Assembly: GCA_030825115.1 (NCBI GenBank)
Contig: JAPJQL010000003.1
Coordinates: 1 to 64,000 of the forward strand
From: Lachnospiraceae bacterium
GTDB taxonomy: Bacteria; Bacillota; Clostridia; Lachnospirales; Lachnospiraceae
Length of the DNA stretch: 64,000 bases
Direction of reading: 5' to 3'
In this document: in pieces, positions 8,901 to 16,501 of the stretch
How the letters are laid out: each line of letters starts with the position of its first letter
Position numbering within the stretch: position 1 is the first letter of the stretch
Position numbers and translations under genes: made by a program
Notes under the pieces: model-generated
Told to the model about the DNA's origin: nothing
What the model saw: only the letters and a program-made list of their open reading frames with translations
The model's database searches: none

Positions 8901-11900
8901 ACATGAAGGTTTAACGATTCGGCTGTCTGGGTCGGGTCTGCAAAGGAAATTTTCACAATCCCTTCTTCTTCCTCCTGCATCATAACCGACTGGGGCTGTG
9001 TTACCGTAAATGCTCCGTAAGTTCCCGGCTCAAAGAAATTCACACCGGTAATGCCAAGTTTGTTTTCTCTCACCGCATGGATATTTTCCGTCTGGCAGAG
9101 AATTTCCACATCCGGATTTTCATTATAAGCTTCCGTTTCCTCCGCACTTCGACCAGGCAAAACAACATAGGAATACTTTTCCTGACTCGGCTTGTTTCCG
9201 TGGTCAAACCAAAACGTCACAAAACTGTTTATCCTGTCCTCAGCATCCATAAACTTCTCATAGATGTTGACCAGCTTCCAACTTCCCAGACGTGTCTCCC
9301 GCACTCCCTGGATATCTGCCTTCCCCGGGAAGTAATACCCTACGTCGGTTTCTGCATCATTTCCGGCCAGATGAATCCATTCTGTATCTGTGTGTAACCC
9401 GTTAAATTCATCAGTCCCTTCCGGTATCACAGTTACCTGATCCAGATAAATTTCAACACCGGCTCCTGCCGCCGTATCATTCTGCGTTATCGTCCATCTG
9501 CTGTCCGGCGCTCCTGTTTCGCTCTCCTCAAAATCTTCTTCAAACAATGTCTGGCCTTCCGTCTTTATGGAAATATCATCCACAAAGAGCGTGCCTGTGC
9601 CGCCTGCCGGCGTTATGATTTCAAACCGGGAAAGCTTCAGCGCCCCGCTTGCCATATCTCCCGCTGTAAAAGAAGCAAAGCATTTTGCATCTACCAAATC
9701 GGCATCTACCGTATTGCTATCTATGCTTTTTCCTTCCGTAACCTGCTTTCCATCGAAATAGTAGTTAAACGTCTGGGTTGCCAGGTTCAGCTCTACATGC
9801 AAATCATGCCATGTATCCGGAAGCAGTGCGGCATCTGCGGAGTAGGCATCCTTTCCTCCTGTCATTCTCGGCACCATCGCATTATTTCTCATGGTCAAGA
9901 ACAGCAGGTTTTTCTCCCCCTTCCCTTCCACATTTCCATAAAGTTTCAGAGCAAAGAAATTATTGGTTGCCGGCATCTTGATTTTACAGTCAAATTCCAC
10001 CATCTGATTGCCGTTCACCTCCTGAGACAGAGGAACACCTGCAATCACGTTTTTACCTGCGGCGTTGGTCACTGTCGTCACCTTCATGGAGCGGTTTTCT
10101 TCGACATATGGATCTCCGCCCGATACAAACTCCTGTTCCCGCCCATTTACGGTCAAAACATTCGATTTGTCAAGATTCACTTTGCGGTTCTCTACAATCG
10201 TCTCGACATCACTGCCATTCAGCGTGGAACGGATGTCAGAACCAACTGCCACCACCTCGTCATCAAACATAAACCATGATTTCCGGCTGTGGGCTCCATT
10301 TCGTTTAGAACTTCCCACACCTTGAAGTTCCATGCCTGCAATCCCATATTCGCCTAAATCCGTACCACCGGCAAAATCATAAGGATTTTGAGTACCATAT
10401 CCTTCTTTTACGGCTCTTCCCGGAACCCGGTTGACCGTCGTGCCCGGTAACCTCTGATAATCCACGGTTGCCCAGTAATTGTCTGAATAATAAGTCTTAT
10501 CATCGTTATACAGATAAGTAAGCCCGTCTCCGATATGCCACAGCCGCAATCCCTCGTCGTTTGTTCCCTCTGTATTCCGAATCCGTTTTGACGACATCGA
10601 TACCGTAAATGCAAAGTCATCCCTCAGATGCACGATCCGGTCCATTGCTCCAAACCGTTTGTGCTTAACAAGGGGACCTCTTGGCTCAACATCCGAAGAT
10701 GCAATATCCACTGCTTTCTGGATCACACCGGCCGGAAGATAATACTCGTTGTACCCGCCTACCGGATCTATGCAGACCTGCGCCAGGACCTCATCATCAG
10801 AAAGCCATTCCTTTACCATACGGTAACCGCGTTCTTGCTGTTCTTCCGGCAACACGTCCAGCAGCATAATGATAGAGCGGATTGCCTGACGCCCGGGTAT
10901 GCTGTCCTGGTTAGCAATGCGCGATATCTCCCGCTCCCTTGACATGTCCATAAACCTGCCGCCGTAGATCAATGGTTCGTAGGCCTCAAAAATCATGTCA
11001 TAAAAAATCTGCTGGCAGTTATCATCATAGGATATCTCATACTCCGTGCCGTTGAGCACATACATCATCGGCGCCATCGTACACAGCAGTGCCTTTCCGT
11101 AGCCGCCAGTGTATGCATAATAATTATGCTGGACAAAGGAACCATCCTCATAGAAGCCATCCCCGGAAGTCACATATTTGAAAACGTCTTTGACTCCCAC
11201 TTTTCCTGCTTCAATCAATTCACCTTCTCCGCGGAGGATTCCTGTCTGGATAAAGATATTGGCGATCCAGGTACGGTTAGCGCCTGTGGTATCCACTTGC
11301 TTGTTGTTTGCCAGGATCGGGGCCGTATACCGCTCAATCTGCTCTGCCGAAAGCTCATCACAGATCATCAACAGAAGGTCGCAGAGCTGCCTTGGCGTAC
11401 CAATCCGCCAGTCATACCAGTTTCCGAAGCTGCCGCCATTTGCCGATGTTCCTGTGCCGTTGCAGGCATAAGATAAGGAATAATGATTTTCTATCATCAT
11501 ATCCAGCGCTGCAATCAACTCTTTTTTCACATCTTCCCGCTTATAGAATTCGGATCCCTTTGTCTCATAGGCCAGTGAAATTGCCTTCAGCCTGTCAAAG
11601 GTCAGCGTAATCTGGCTGGACCCCGTCTTTGTTTTCTTATCCGTCAAAGGCAGGTCCGGAAACAGGCAGGTTCTTTCATCCGACTCAGCTTCTCCAAGCT
11701 TAATCAACAAATCCCACTGCTTCCCTGCCAGCTCATCAACATAAGCAGCATAATCCACAGCCAGAGCACCTGCTTCATCCAGATTCTCCCCGCCAGTCAG
11801 AAGAATCTTCCATTTTGTCCTGAGCTGTCCAAAATCAGCGGTCTGATATGAGCTTGCCCATTCGCTGGCAAACTCCATCGGATCTTGGATATCCGCCCAT

Positions 11901-12010
11901 GCAGCACCAGAAGGAACTGCCATTGTCACAGCCAGAGTCGTCGCCAGCACTTTTGCCGCCAGACGTTTTCCTGCTCTGCCTTTTTGTCCTTTCCCATAAT
12001 CTCCCATCAT
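5972..12010 (-). CDS. Secreted multidomain polysaccharide lyase family 8 enzyme
   Basis: A 2012-residue extracellular lyase, probably cleaving uronic-acid polysaccharides such as hyaluronan or chondroitin by beta-elimination. A signal peptide spans about residues 14-39. The alpha/alpha-toroid catalytic domain (about 45-430) has the PL8 residues Asn245 (TTGANR), His295 and Tyr304 (SFVQHNYYAYTGGYG) and an SREREISR arginine motif. The beta-sandwich region (about 445-1070) is split by an inserted jelly-roll-like domain (about 630-850). Further on are a jelly roll (about 1090-1250), fibronectin III (1260-1342), another jelly roll interrupted by an acidic Ser/Asn linker (1407-1456), a Big_4-like Ig domain (1628-1708), two InlB-type repeats (1714-1867) and Trp/Tyr-rich cell-wall-binding repeats (1897-2000). 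It is divergent from a LacI regulator with a shared operator motif. Substrate is inferred from family only. Confidence 0.92.
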   Translation of the reverse strand: MMGDYGKGQKGRAGKRLAAKVLATTLAVTMAVPSGAAWADIQDPMEFASEWASSYQTADFGQLRTKWKILLTGGENLDEAGALAVDYAAYVDELAGKQWDLLIKLGEAESDERTCLFPDLPLTDKKTKTGSSQITLTFDRLKAISLAYETKGSEFYKREDVKKELIAALDMMIENHYSLSYACNGTGTSANGGSFGNWYDWRIGTPRQLCDLLLMICDELSAEQIERYTAPILANNKQVDTTGANRTWIANIFIQTGILRGEGELIEAGKVGVKDVFKYVTSGDGFYEDGSFVQHNYYAYTGGYGKALLCTMAPMMYVLNGTEYEISYDDNCQQIFYDMIFEAYEPLIYGGRFMDMSREREISRIANQDSIPGRQAIRSIIMLLDVLPEEQQERGYRMVKEWLSDDEVLAQVCIDPVGGYNEYYLPAGVIQKAVDIASSDVEPRGPLVKHKRFGAMDRIVHLRDDFAFTVSMSSKRIRNTEGTNDEGLRLWHIGDGLTYLYNDDKTYYSDNYWATVDYQRLPGTTVNRVPGRAVKEGYGTQNPYDFAGGTDLGEYGIAGMELQGVGSSKRNGAHSRKSWFMFDDEVVAVGSDIRSTLNGSDVETIVENRKVNLDKSNVLTVNGREQEFVSGGDPYVEENRSMKVTTVTNAAGKNVIAGVPLSQEVNGNQMVEFDCKIKMPATNNFFALKLYGNVEGKGEKNLLFLTMRNNAMVPRMTGGKDAYSADAALLPDTWHDLHVELNLATQTFNYYFDGKQVTEGKSIDSNTVDADLVDAKCFASFTAGDMASGALKLSRFEIITPAGGTGTLFVDDISIKTEGQTLFEEDFEESETGAPDSRWTITQNDTAAGAGVEIYLDQVTVIPEGTDEFNGLHTDTEWIHLAGNDAETDVGYYFPGKADIQGVRETRLGSWKLVNIYEKFMDAEDRINSFVTFWFDHGNKPSQEKYSYVVLPGRSAEETEAYNENPDVEILCQTENIHAVRENKLGITGVNFFEPGTYGAFTVTQPQSVMMQEEEEGIVKISFADPTQTAESLNLHVALPIMEIIEMDEGITVKDENGIQVFTTESDKSARAQAGRSWHVTVRIGGNDNMFETLEPGETPEHWAVENGSAVVKAEENGNHVLEIEAEDQDSVKAETSLTYPEEGGSAVRFQIKPVSGTGTVFLGNGEERIEVLSFGGRHQTAGAEYSLQPGTWYDIKIKVNPETGRLQTMVDGELYGEPRSFDGMPEDTLSIFTIEGEDGAKVQIDNLGVRSAAVTPPDVPKNLTYTSYSDTYAELQWDKVKSENPVYYILSVDGEELEEPMKETSCKVDGLEPGATYVFAVRSVDDEDNYSDWSGELSLKLLEEQNNRYVINFDEYKEGGSSQHRWAYGGSDSKGVIEITDAPEGKDDTEVEGMMTDLEYWKRPVASPANAEEAKTSKATSSNADYDEEEDNQEGNQNAVNLEAPKASASNAEEDRTVAADKDQVLYVYSGSKGSDKNTEYKFDKQTRKQTYELDVYFEQSVSYTNFALIGSNGNQAVTMMIDDYGVVGYRAGDAASVTKRLLSEKVEGEWIHFVITADPEKQVFSISANGVEKNNLKFRASTSDIAAIRINAPNNAIGGIYVDNIILPTDEEYGKWTLTELDEELPEDLEVPYGTAFEELELPLYVDVKAVNPDGEEETIQVRVNWNSEDYDGTASGNHTIHGTLALPSNYINKVTDSSLKIRVKVEKEIPTYKVTLVQSAGGEIESDTEEAEEGTTVTLTATPDDGYRLAHWIINDAVKSSNDTTYTLELTKDIVVSAVFEAEDVKPEIKYYKVDVPKNLTGGRILVSSAYAKEGTEITVTAIPDDGYFLFQMKVDGRKVEVDEDYQYTFTLTGNTRISATFKPEKKEEDKDDSYQDSNEAPAEMAPEAAYAVQGTWHQSDGRWQFRLENGEFAVSQWACILWNNAYEWFYFDEAGLMTTGWVTLNGQTFYLQPVSNGTLGRMLTGWQQIDGKWYWFNTVSDGSKGALLKNGVTPDGYAVGEDGAWLTN

Positions 12011-12043
12011 AAACTCCTTTGCTGTATCCCCCTGTTTCCAGGA

Positions 12044-12057
12044 AGTTTATCGTTTAC
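12044..12057. promoter_or_regulatory. Candidate LacI-family operator, copy 1
   Basis: AGTTTATCGTTTAC occurs here just upstream of the lyase start and again at 12194-12207 upstream of the LacI gene. The reverse strand, GTAAACGATAAAC, has the central CG and flanking A/T typical of LacI/CcpA-family sites. Binding by the adjacent LacI protein is inferred. Confidence 0.55.
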
Positions 12058-12193
12058 GTTGAGAATACCATATTTTAAAATCTTATACAATATATAACAG
12101 TATCAGACGATACAATTGGATAATTTTTTACTATAAATGTTAATTTTATCCAGATACTTTAAGATTTTTGCCGTAAACCCGCCTATATTATTT

Positions 12194-12207
12194 AGTTTAT
12201 CGTTTAC
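12194..12207. promoter_or_regulatory. Candidate LacI-family operator, copy 2
   Basis: An exact second copy of AGTTTATCGTTTAC, 150 bases from the first and in the same orientation. Two copies in the divergent intergenic region would allow control of both the lyase and the regulator, or DNA looping. Confidence 0.55.
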
Positions 12208-12275
12208 TTTAATTTACATCCTCTTGCATTTATGGTACACTGTCAAAAAACAGACATGGTCACAAAGGAGATTCC

Positions 12276-13340
12276 ATGAACAAGGAAAAGGCCACACTAA
12301 AAGATATTGCTTCCGTACTCGGTGTGAGTACTACCACAGTCCATCGGGCATTAAACGGCAAACCGGGAATCAGCGACCAGATGCGAACGACAGTCCAGAC
12401 ACTGGCTGCCGAAATGGGATATGAGACAAATCTGGCTGCTTCCGTCTTAAAACGCAAAAAAGCACGGATCGCCGTACTGCTCCCGGAGCCTATGATGGAA
12501 AACCGTTTTTATTATTCGGCTCTCTGGTCGGGTATCCGGCAATTCATGGAAGAGCATGGCAATTTTTATGCAAAGCTGACAGAATTTTACTACCCGCTTT
12601 TGCCGGACGGACATGGCTCCATGTTAAAAAAGATTTACGAGACCTGCCTGGGTGAGATAGACGGGCTTATCACACTCGGGATTGCCGAAAACCAGTCTTC
12701 TTATTTTATCGACAAATTGAGCCGGGCAGGGATTCCATGTGTCATCCTGGGTTCTGATCTATATGGCGGCAGCAGGCTTTGCTGTGTAAAAGCATCCGAT
12801 GAGATGGCAGGCAGCCTGGCAGCAGAACTTTTCACTGCATTTTTACCGGATTCTTCAGAACGATCGCTCCTGCTTACCGGAAACCCGGTCGGCGAACTGG
12901 CCATGATCGACCAGTACCACAATTTATCAGCATTCCAGAGATATCTGCAGAGGGAAAACATTTCCATCGGGCTGCACACCGCCTATTGTGCCGATACCAG
13001 CCGTCTGGATGAACTGATGGGACCATTCCTGAATGGAAAGGAACCTCTGCCCTTTGGCATCTATGCAAGCAGCGCCCGCCATACTGTAAAGGTATGCCAG
13101 CTTTTAGAGCAGCACCAGCTTGCAGGGACCGTCAGGCTGATTGGCAACGACAATTTCCCGGAAAGCCTGGAATATATCCGCAAGAATGTCCTTACCGCTT
13201 CCATTGATAAAAAAATCTTCCAGCAGGCCTATCGGGGGGCCAATATCCTGCTGGATCATCTGACTTTTGGGCATTATCCGGAACGGGATGTCATACAGGT
13301 TTATCCTGAGATTGTGATGAAGAGTAATCTTCCAATATAA
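12276..13340 (+). CDS. LacI-family transcriptional regulator
   Basis: A 354-residue regulator. The N-terminal LacI headpiece (residues 6-55) reads ATLKDIASVLGVSTTTVHRALNGKPGISDQ, and a periplasmic-binding-protein-like sensor domain begins at about residue 64 (ARIAVLLPEP). AAGGAG lies about 6 bases before the ATG. The gene is divergent from the PL8 lyase, with two identical candidate operators between them. It most likely represses or activates the lyase in response to a sugar or oligosaccharide product; the ligand cannot be read from sequence. Confidence 0.92.
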   Translation: MNKEKATLKDIASVLGVSTTTVHRALNGKPGISDQMRTTVQTLAAEMGYETNLAASVLKRKKARIAVLLPEPMMENRFYYSALWSGIRQFMEEHGNFYAKLTEFYYPLLPDGHGSMLKKIYETCLGEIDGLITLGIAENQSSYFIDKLSRAGIPCVILGSDLYGGSRLCCVKASDEMAGSLAAELFTAFLPDSSERSLLLTGNPVGELAMIDQYHNLSAFQRYLQRENISIGLHTAYCADTSRLDELMGPFLNGKEPLPFGIYASSARHTVKVCQLLEQHQLAGTVRLIGNDNFPESLEYIRKNVLTASIDKKIFQQAYRGANILLDHLTFGHYPERDVIQVYPEIVMKSNLPI

Positions 13341-13347
13341 CCAGTAC

Positions 13348-13376
13348 AAAAGGCAGGACCCGCAGCCCTGCCTTTT
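13348..13376. terminator. Bidirectional terminator between LacI gene and hydG
   Basis: AAAAGGCAGG (13348-13357) pairs with CCTGCCTTTT (13367-13376) around a 9-base loop. The A- and T-flanks serve both convergent genes. Confidence 0.85.
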
Positions 13377-13391
13377 CTCTGTTTTCTATAT

Positions 13392-14810
13392 TTAAAACCT
13401 AAAATCCCGCTCCCCCTTCTCAATCTTCACCAGCCGCTCCCGCACGACCTCCCGCACCTTCTCCTTCGGAACATTCAAAATCTCCTTCTCGATCAGCGCA
13501 AGCCCCTTCTTCTTCGTATCCTCCGACGCATAGTCCATCAGATACTCCTTCAAAGTCATCAGCGCGTTGGGATGGCAGCAGTTCTGGATCTGCCCGGACT
13601 TACAAAGCGCCATGAACCGGTCGCCGGTCCTGCCTTCCCGGTAACATGCCGTACAGAAGCTTGGGATATACCCCATCCCCATCAGCCAGTTCACCACCTC
13701 ATCCAGCGTCCTCTTATCACTCACGTCAAACTGCTCCGAGCACTCCTCCTCCGGTTCCGGCTCCACATAGCCGCCGACACTGGTCCTGGAACCACCCGAG
13801 ATTTGGGAGATGCCCAGATGCAGCACCCGCTCCCGGCATTTCTGGCTCTCTCTCGTAGACACGATCATCCCCGTATACGGCACGGCGATCCGGATACATG
13901 CGACGATCTTTGCAAAGGTGTCGTCGTCAATTCCGTTGTCAAACACATCCGGGTCGATATCATCCGCCCGCCGGATCCTCGGCACGCTGATGGTGTGGGG
14001 ACCTACTCCAAAAACCGCCTCCAGATGCTCCGCATGCATCAAAAGTCCGGCAAATTCATAGCGGTACAGCTCCAGCCCAAACAGCACGCCGCAGCCCACG
14101 TCGTCGATTCCGCCTTCCATCGCCCGGTCCATCGCCTCTGTATGGTAATCGTAATCATGTTTTGGCCCCGTCGGATGGAGTTTCAGATAGCTTTCCTTGT
14201 GATACGTCTCCTGAAACAAGATATAAGTGCCAATCCCCGCATCCTTCAGCTTCCGGTAATTCTCCACGGTGGTCGCCGCTATGTTCACATTCACGCGCCG
14301 GATCGCACCATTTTTGTGCTTGATGCCGTATATCGTCTGGATGCTCTCCAGCACATACTCGATCGGGCTGTTCACCGGGTCTTCTCCTGTCTCCAGCGCC
14401 AGCCGCTTATGCCCCATGTCCTGAAGCGCGATCACCTCTTTCCTGATTTCCTCCTGGGTCAGCTTCTTCCGCGCGATATGCTTGTTCTTCGCGTGATACG
14501 GACAGTACACACAGCCATTTACACAATAGTTTGACAGATACAGCGGCGCAAACATGACGATCCTGTTCCCATAAAAATCTTTTTTAATCTGCTCTGCCAG
14601 CGCATAGATCTCCTGGTTTTTATCCTCCAGTTCACAGTCCAGCAGCACGGCCGCCTCCCGATGGGTAAGCCCTTTTCTGCCCCGCGCCTTTTCTAAGATA
14701 CTGTCGATCAGTTCTCTGTTGCACCTGTTTGCCTCCGCATAGGCAAGTGTCTCCATGATTTCCCCGTGGCTGATAAATTCCTCTGCGTGTTTTGATTTTG
14801 GATCGTACAT
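13392..14810 (-). CDS. hydG: [FeFe]-hydrogenase maturation radical SAM enzyme HydG
   Basis: HydG cleaves tyrosine to p-cresol and makes the CO and cyanide ligands, as an Fe(CO)2(CN) synthon, for the H-cluster. From the ATG at 14810 the protein is 472 residues, the normal family length. The SAM cluster motif is C96-x3-C100-x2-C103 (CVNGCVYC). The auxiliary cluster site of the C-terminal domain has C386 and C389 (CTACYREGRTG) and C411/C412 (NCCHPNAL). The frame is open upstream, but the purine-rich GAGGGAGAAGGAG directly before the ATG at 14810 supports this start. It is preceded by a structured leader RNA with a terminator. A hydrogenase gene lies at 21571, but hydE and hydF are not in the window. 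Confidence 0.93.
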   Translation of the reverse strand: MYDPKSKHAEEFISHGEIMETLAYAEANRCNRELIDSILEKARGRKGLTHREAAVLLDCELEDKNQEIYALAEQIKKDFYGNRIVMFAPLYLSNYCVNGCVYCPYHAKNKHIARKKLTQEEIRKEVIALQDMGHKRLALETGEDPVNSPIEYVLESIQTIYGIKHKNGAIRRVNVNIAATTVENYRKLKDAGIGTYILFQETYHKESYLKLHPTGPKHDYDYHTEAMDRAMEGGIDDVGCGVLFGLELYRYEFAGLLMHAEHLEAVFGVGPHTISVPRIRRADDIDPDVFDNGIDDDTFAKIVACIRIAVPYTGMIVSTRESQKCRERVLHLGISQISGGSRTSVGGYVEPEPEEECSEQFDVSDKRTLDEVVNWLMGMGYIPSFCTACYREGRTGDRFMALCKSGQIQNCCHPNALMTLKEYLMDYASEDTKKKGLALIEKEILNVPKEKVREVVRERLVKIEKGERDFRF

Positions 14811-14858
14811 CTCCTTCTCCCTCTCTTTCCACTCCTTCCGACCAAGGATAAATGAACG

Positions 14859-15025
14859 AAAAAAGCGGGTCCCTAAAGACCCGCCCATGCTTTCACATCT
14901 GCGCTATCCCTGCCGTTTCAGGCAGGTTCCATTGGTCTTTCCCTTCCGGATTCCTCATCAGGGTTAGAGTTCTAACTATATAGTTCATCACTTCGCTGCA
15001 AGCCCTGCTCACACCTCAGAAATAT
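14859..15025 (-). ncRNA. Structured leader RNA with terminator upstream of hydG, possible riboswitch
   Basis: A transcript of about 165 nt starts from a strong promoter (15032-15060) and ends in a perfect terminator: GCGGGTC/GACCCGC at 14865-14884 followed by six U. It contains a stem-loop CCTGCC/GGCAGG (14909-14926), a self-complementary AACTATATAGTT and many short GA-rich conserved-looking loops. AAAGACC (minus strand, 14934-14940) can pair with GGTCTTT (14875-14881) inside the terminator arm, giving a possible antiterminator. hydG starts 49 bases beyond the terminator. I compared it mentally with TPP, cobalamin, SAM, T-box, glycine, lysine, THF and c-di-GMP classes and could not match any. 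It could also be a free small RNA. Confidence 0.55.
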
Positions 15026-15031
15026 AACCCT

Positions 15032-15060
15032 ATTCTACTTAAAAACCAGATGGAAGTCAA
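15032..15060 (-). promoter_or_regulatory. Sigma-A promoter for the hydG leader
   Basis: On the minus strand, TTGACT (15055-15060) and TAGAAT (15032-15037) are 17 bases apart. This is near consensus, and the predicted transcription start is close to 15025. Confidence 0.7.
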
Positions 15061-15071
15061 TGGTATCTCTC

Positions 15072-15935
15072 TTATCTTGTCAAAAATCCCTTCCCGATGA
15101 TCTCACTGGAATTGGATATCAGGATAAAGGCCGACGGCTCTCTCCGCTTGATAAAGTTCCTCAGCCTCACCGCCTGCGACCGCTTCATCGTCGTCATGAT
15201 AACCGTCTTCTGATGGTGGGAAAATGCCCCCTGGGCCGTGTAGACGGTAGCGCTCCGGTGAAGCTCGTGAATGATATATTCACAGATCGGATCCGGGTCG
15301 TCGCAAATGATGTTAAAACATTTGCAAAGGTTGATATTCTCGATCACATCGTCGATCACCAGCGATTTTGCCATCAGTCCAAGGGTGGAAAAAAGCCCCG
15401 TGGTCGGACCAAACACAAAGAACGCCATGACTACAGCCGTGATATCTACCACCAGCAGCGCCGTTCCGATATTCATGCTGGTATATTTCTTTAAGATCAT
15501 TGCAATGATATCCGTGCCGCCGCTGGATGCGCCAATGTTGAAAAGCACCGCAGATCCAAATGCCGGCAGAAAGATTGCAAAGACCAGTTCCAAAAGCGGT
15601 TCCGTCGTCAGCGGACCCTGCAGCGGAAAGATCCGTTCCAGGATAGACAGCCCAAAGGATACCAGCATGCTGGCATACACCGTCTTAATCCCCACATCCC
15701 GTCCAAGGAACAAAAAGCCCAGCACCAAAAGCCCGGTATTCACAATAAATGTAAAGTCGCTGGCAGACCACCTTGTCACCCGGCTGATCACCGCTGAAAA
15801 ACCGGTAACACCGCCAAACGCAAAGTTATTCGGGAATTTAAAGAAATAGATTCCCACCACCATGATCAAAATACTCGCCGTAATTAATCCGTATTCCGCA
15901 AAAGTCCTTGCCACCGGATTTTTTATCTGTTTCAT
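15072..15935 (-). CDS. YitT-family membrane protein (DUF2179)
   Basis: A 287-residue integral membrane protein. The N-terminal part has five to six hydrophobic helices, including the family-type FGGVTGFSAVISR and ASSGGTDIIAMILKK motifs. A cytoplasmic C-terminal DUF2179 domain follows (about residues 210-287, ending ALVL/ILIS-like strands). The function of the family is not established; transport has been suggested. I start it at the ATG at 15935 because GGGAGAGG lies about 10 bases upstream; the frame continues further upstream without a ribosome site. It is transcribed in the same direction as hydG but separated by the leader promoter and terminator. Confidence 0.85.
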   Translation of the reverse strand: MKQIKNPVARTFAEYGLITASILIMVVGIYFFKFPNNFAFGGVTGFSAVISRVTRWSASDFTFIVNTGLLVLGFLFLGRDVGIKTVYASMLVSFGLSILERIFPLQGPLTTEPLLELVFAIFLPAFGSAVLFNIGASSGGTDIIAMILKKYTSMNIGTALLVVDITAVVMAFFVFGPTTGLFSTLGLMAKSLVIDDVIENINLCKCFNIICDDPDPICEYIIHELHRSATVYTAQGAFSHHQKTVIMTTMKRSQAVRLRNFIKRREPSAFILISNSSEIIGKGFLTR

Positions 15936-16158
15936 AATCTTATGCCTCTCCCTTAACGAAAGAGCGCACAAAAAAATCACAAACAAATCGTATTCCATAA
16001 AACGTATTTGTCTGTGGGCCGCGTAACTCCTTCGTTACCTCTGTATATTTTAGCAACTTGAATATACCTCGTATCGGCCTAAATCACAAACACTATTATC
16101 CTTGGCAATACTACAACAAAATTATTGTGCTGAACCGGCAGTCCCTGTCCGGGCCGGG

Positions 16159-16386
16159 TTACTCCGTCTCTTTTGCCGGCGCTTCCGGCTCTACAGCCTC
16201 CTTTGGCGTCCCGTCACAATTGCGCCCGATCTGGCAGTAATGAGGGCAGCCTCCACATGCCTTTCCTCCAACCGGCATTCCCCTGCGGCGGGAGTCGTCG
16301 ATCAGCCAGTACGCCGCCCCAATTGCGCCAAACACCAGGACCATGATCCCCCATTCCATCAACGTCATATCTGCAAACAATGCCAT
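16159..16386 (-). CDS. Small Cys-rich single-span membrane protein (FeoB-associated type)
   Basis: A 75-residue protein with one N-terminal membrane helix (about residues 8-28, MEWGIMVLVFGAIGAAYWLI), a basic stop-transfer segment, then GGKACGGCPHYCQIGRNC and a Pro/Glu-rich tail. The arrangement resembles the FeoB-associated Cys-rich membrane proteins (PF12669), which accompany iron or metal transporters, but no feoB is in the window. AGGAGG is 5 bases before the ATG. Metal binding by the four closely spaced cysteines is inferred. Confidence 0.65.
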   Translation of the reverse strand: MALFADMTLMEWGIMVLVFGAIGAAYWLIDDSRRRGMPVGGKACGGCPHYCQIGRNCDGTPKEAVEPEAPAKETE

Positions 16387-16501
16387 AGTGCCTCCTTCCT
16401 CGTATGATAACAGTTATTATTATCATAATTTTATCATATTGCTTCTCCCAATGTCAAGAAGCGATATGCATTCTGCATACCGCTCCCTCTGATTCCCCGC
16501 T

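Noticed and set aside
14859..15025. hydG leader as a T-box, cobalamin, TPP, SRP or hammerhead RNA
   Set aside because: Short stretches resemble parts of these (for example TCCGGAAGGGA, CTGATGAG), but the required boxes and pairing are missing, so only a generic leader RNA is called.
16465..16488. Imperfect hairpin after glgP as a terminator
   Set aside because: The stem has mismatches and no T-run follows on the minus strand.
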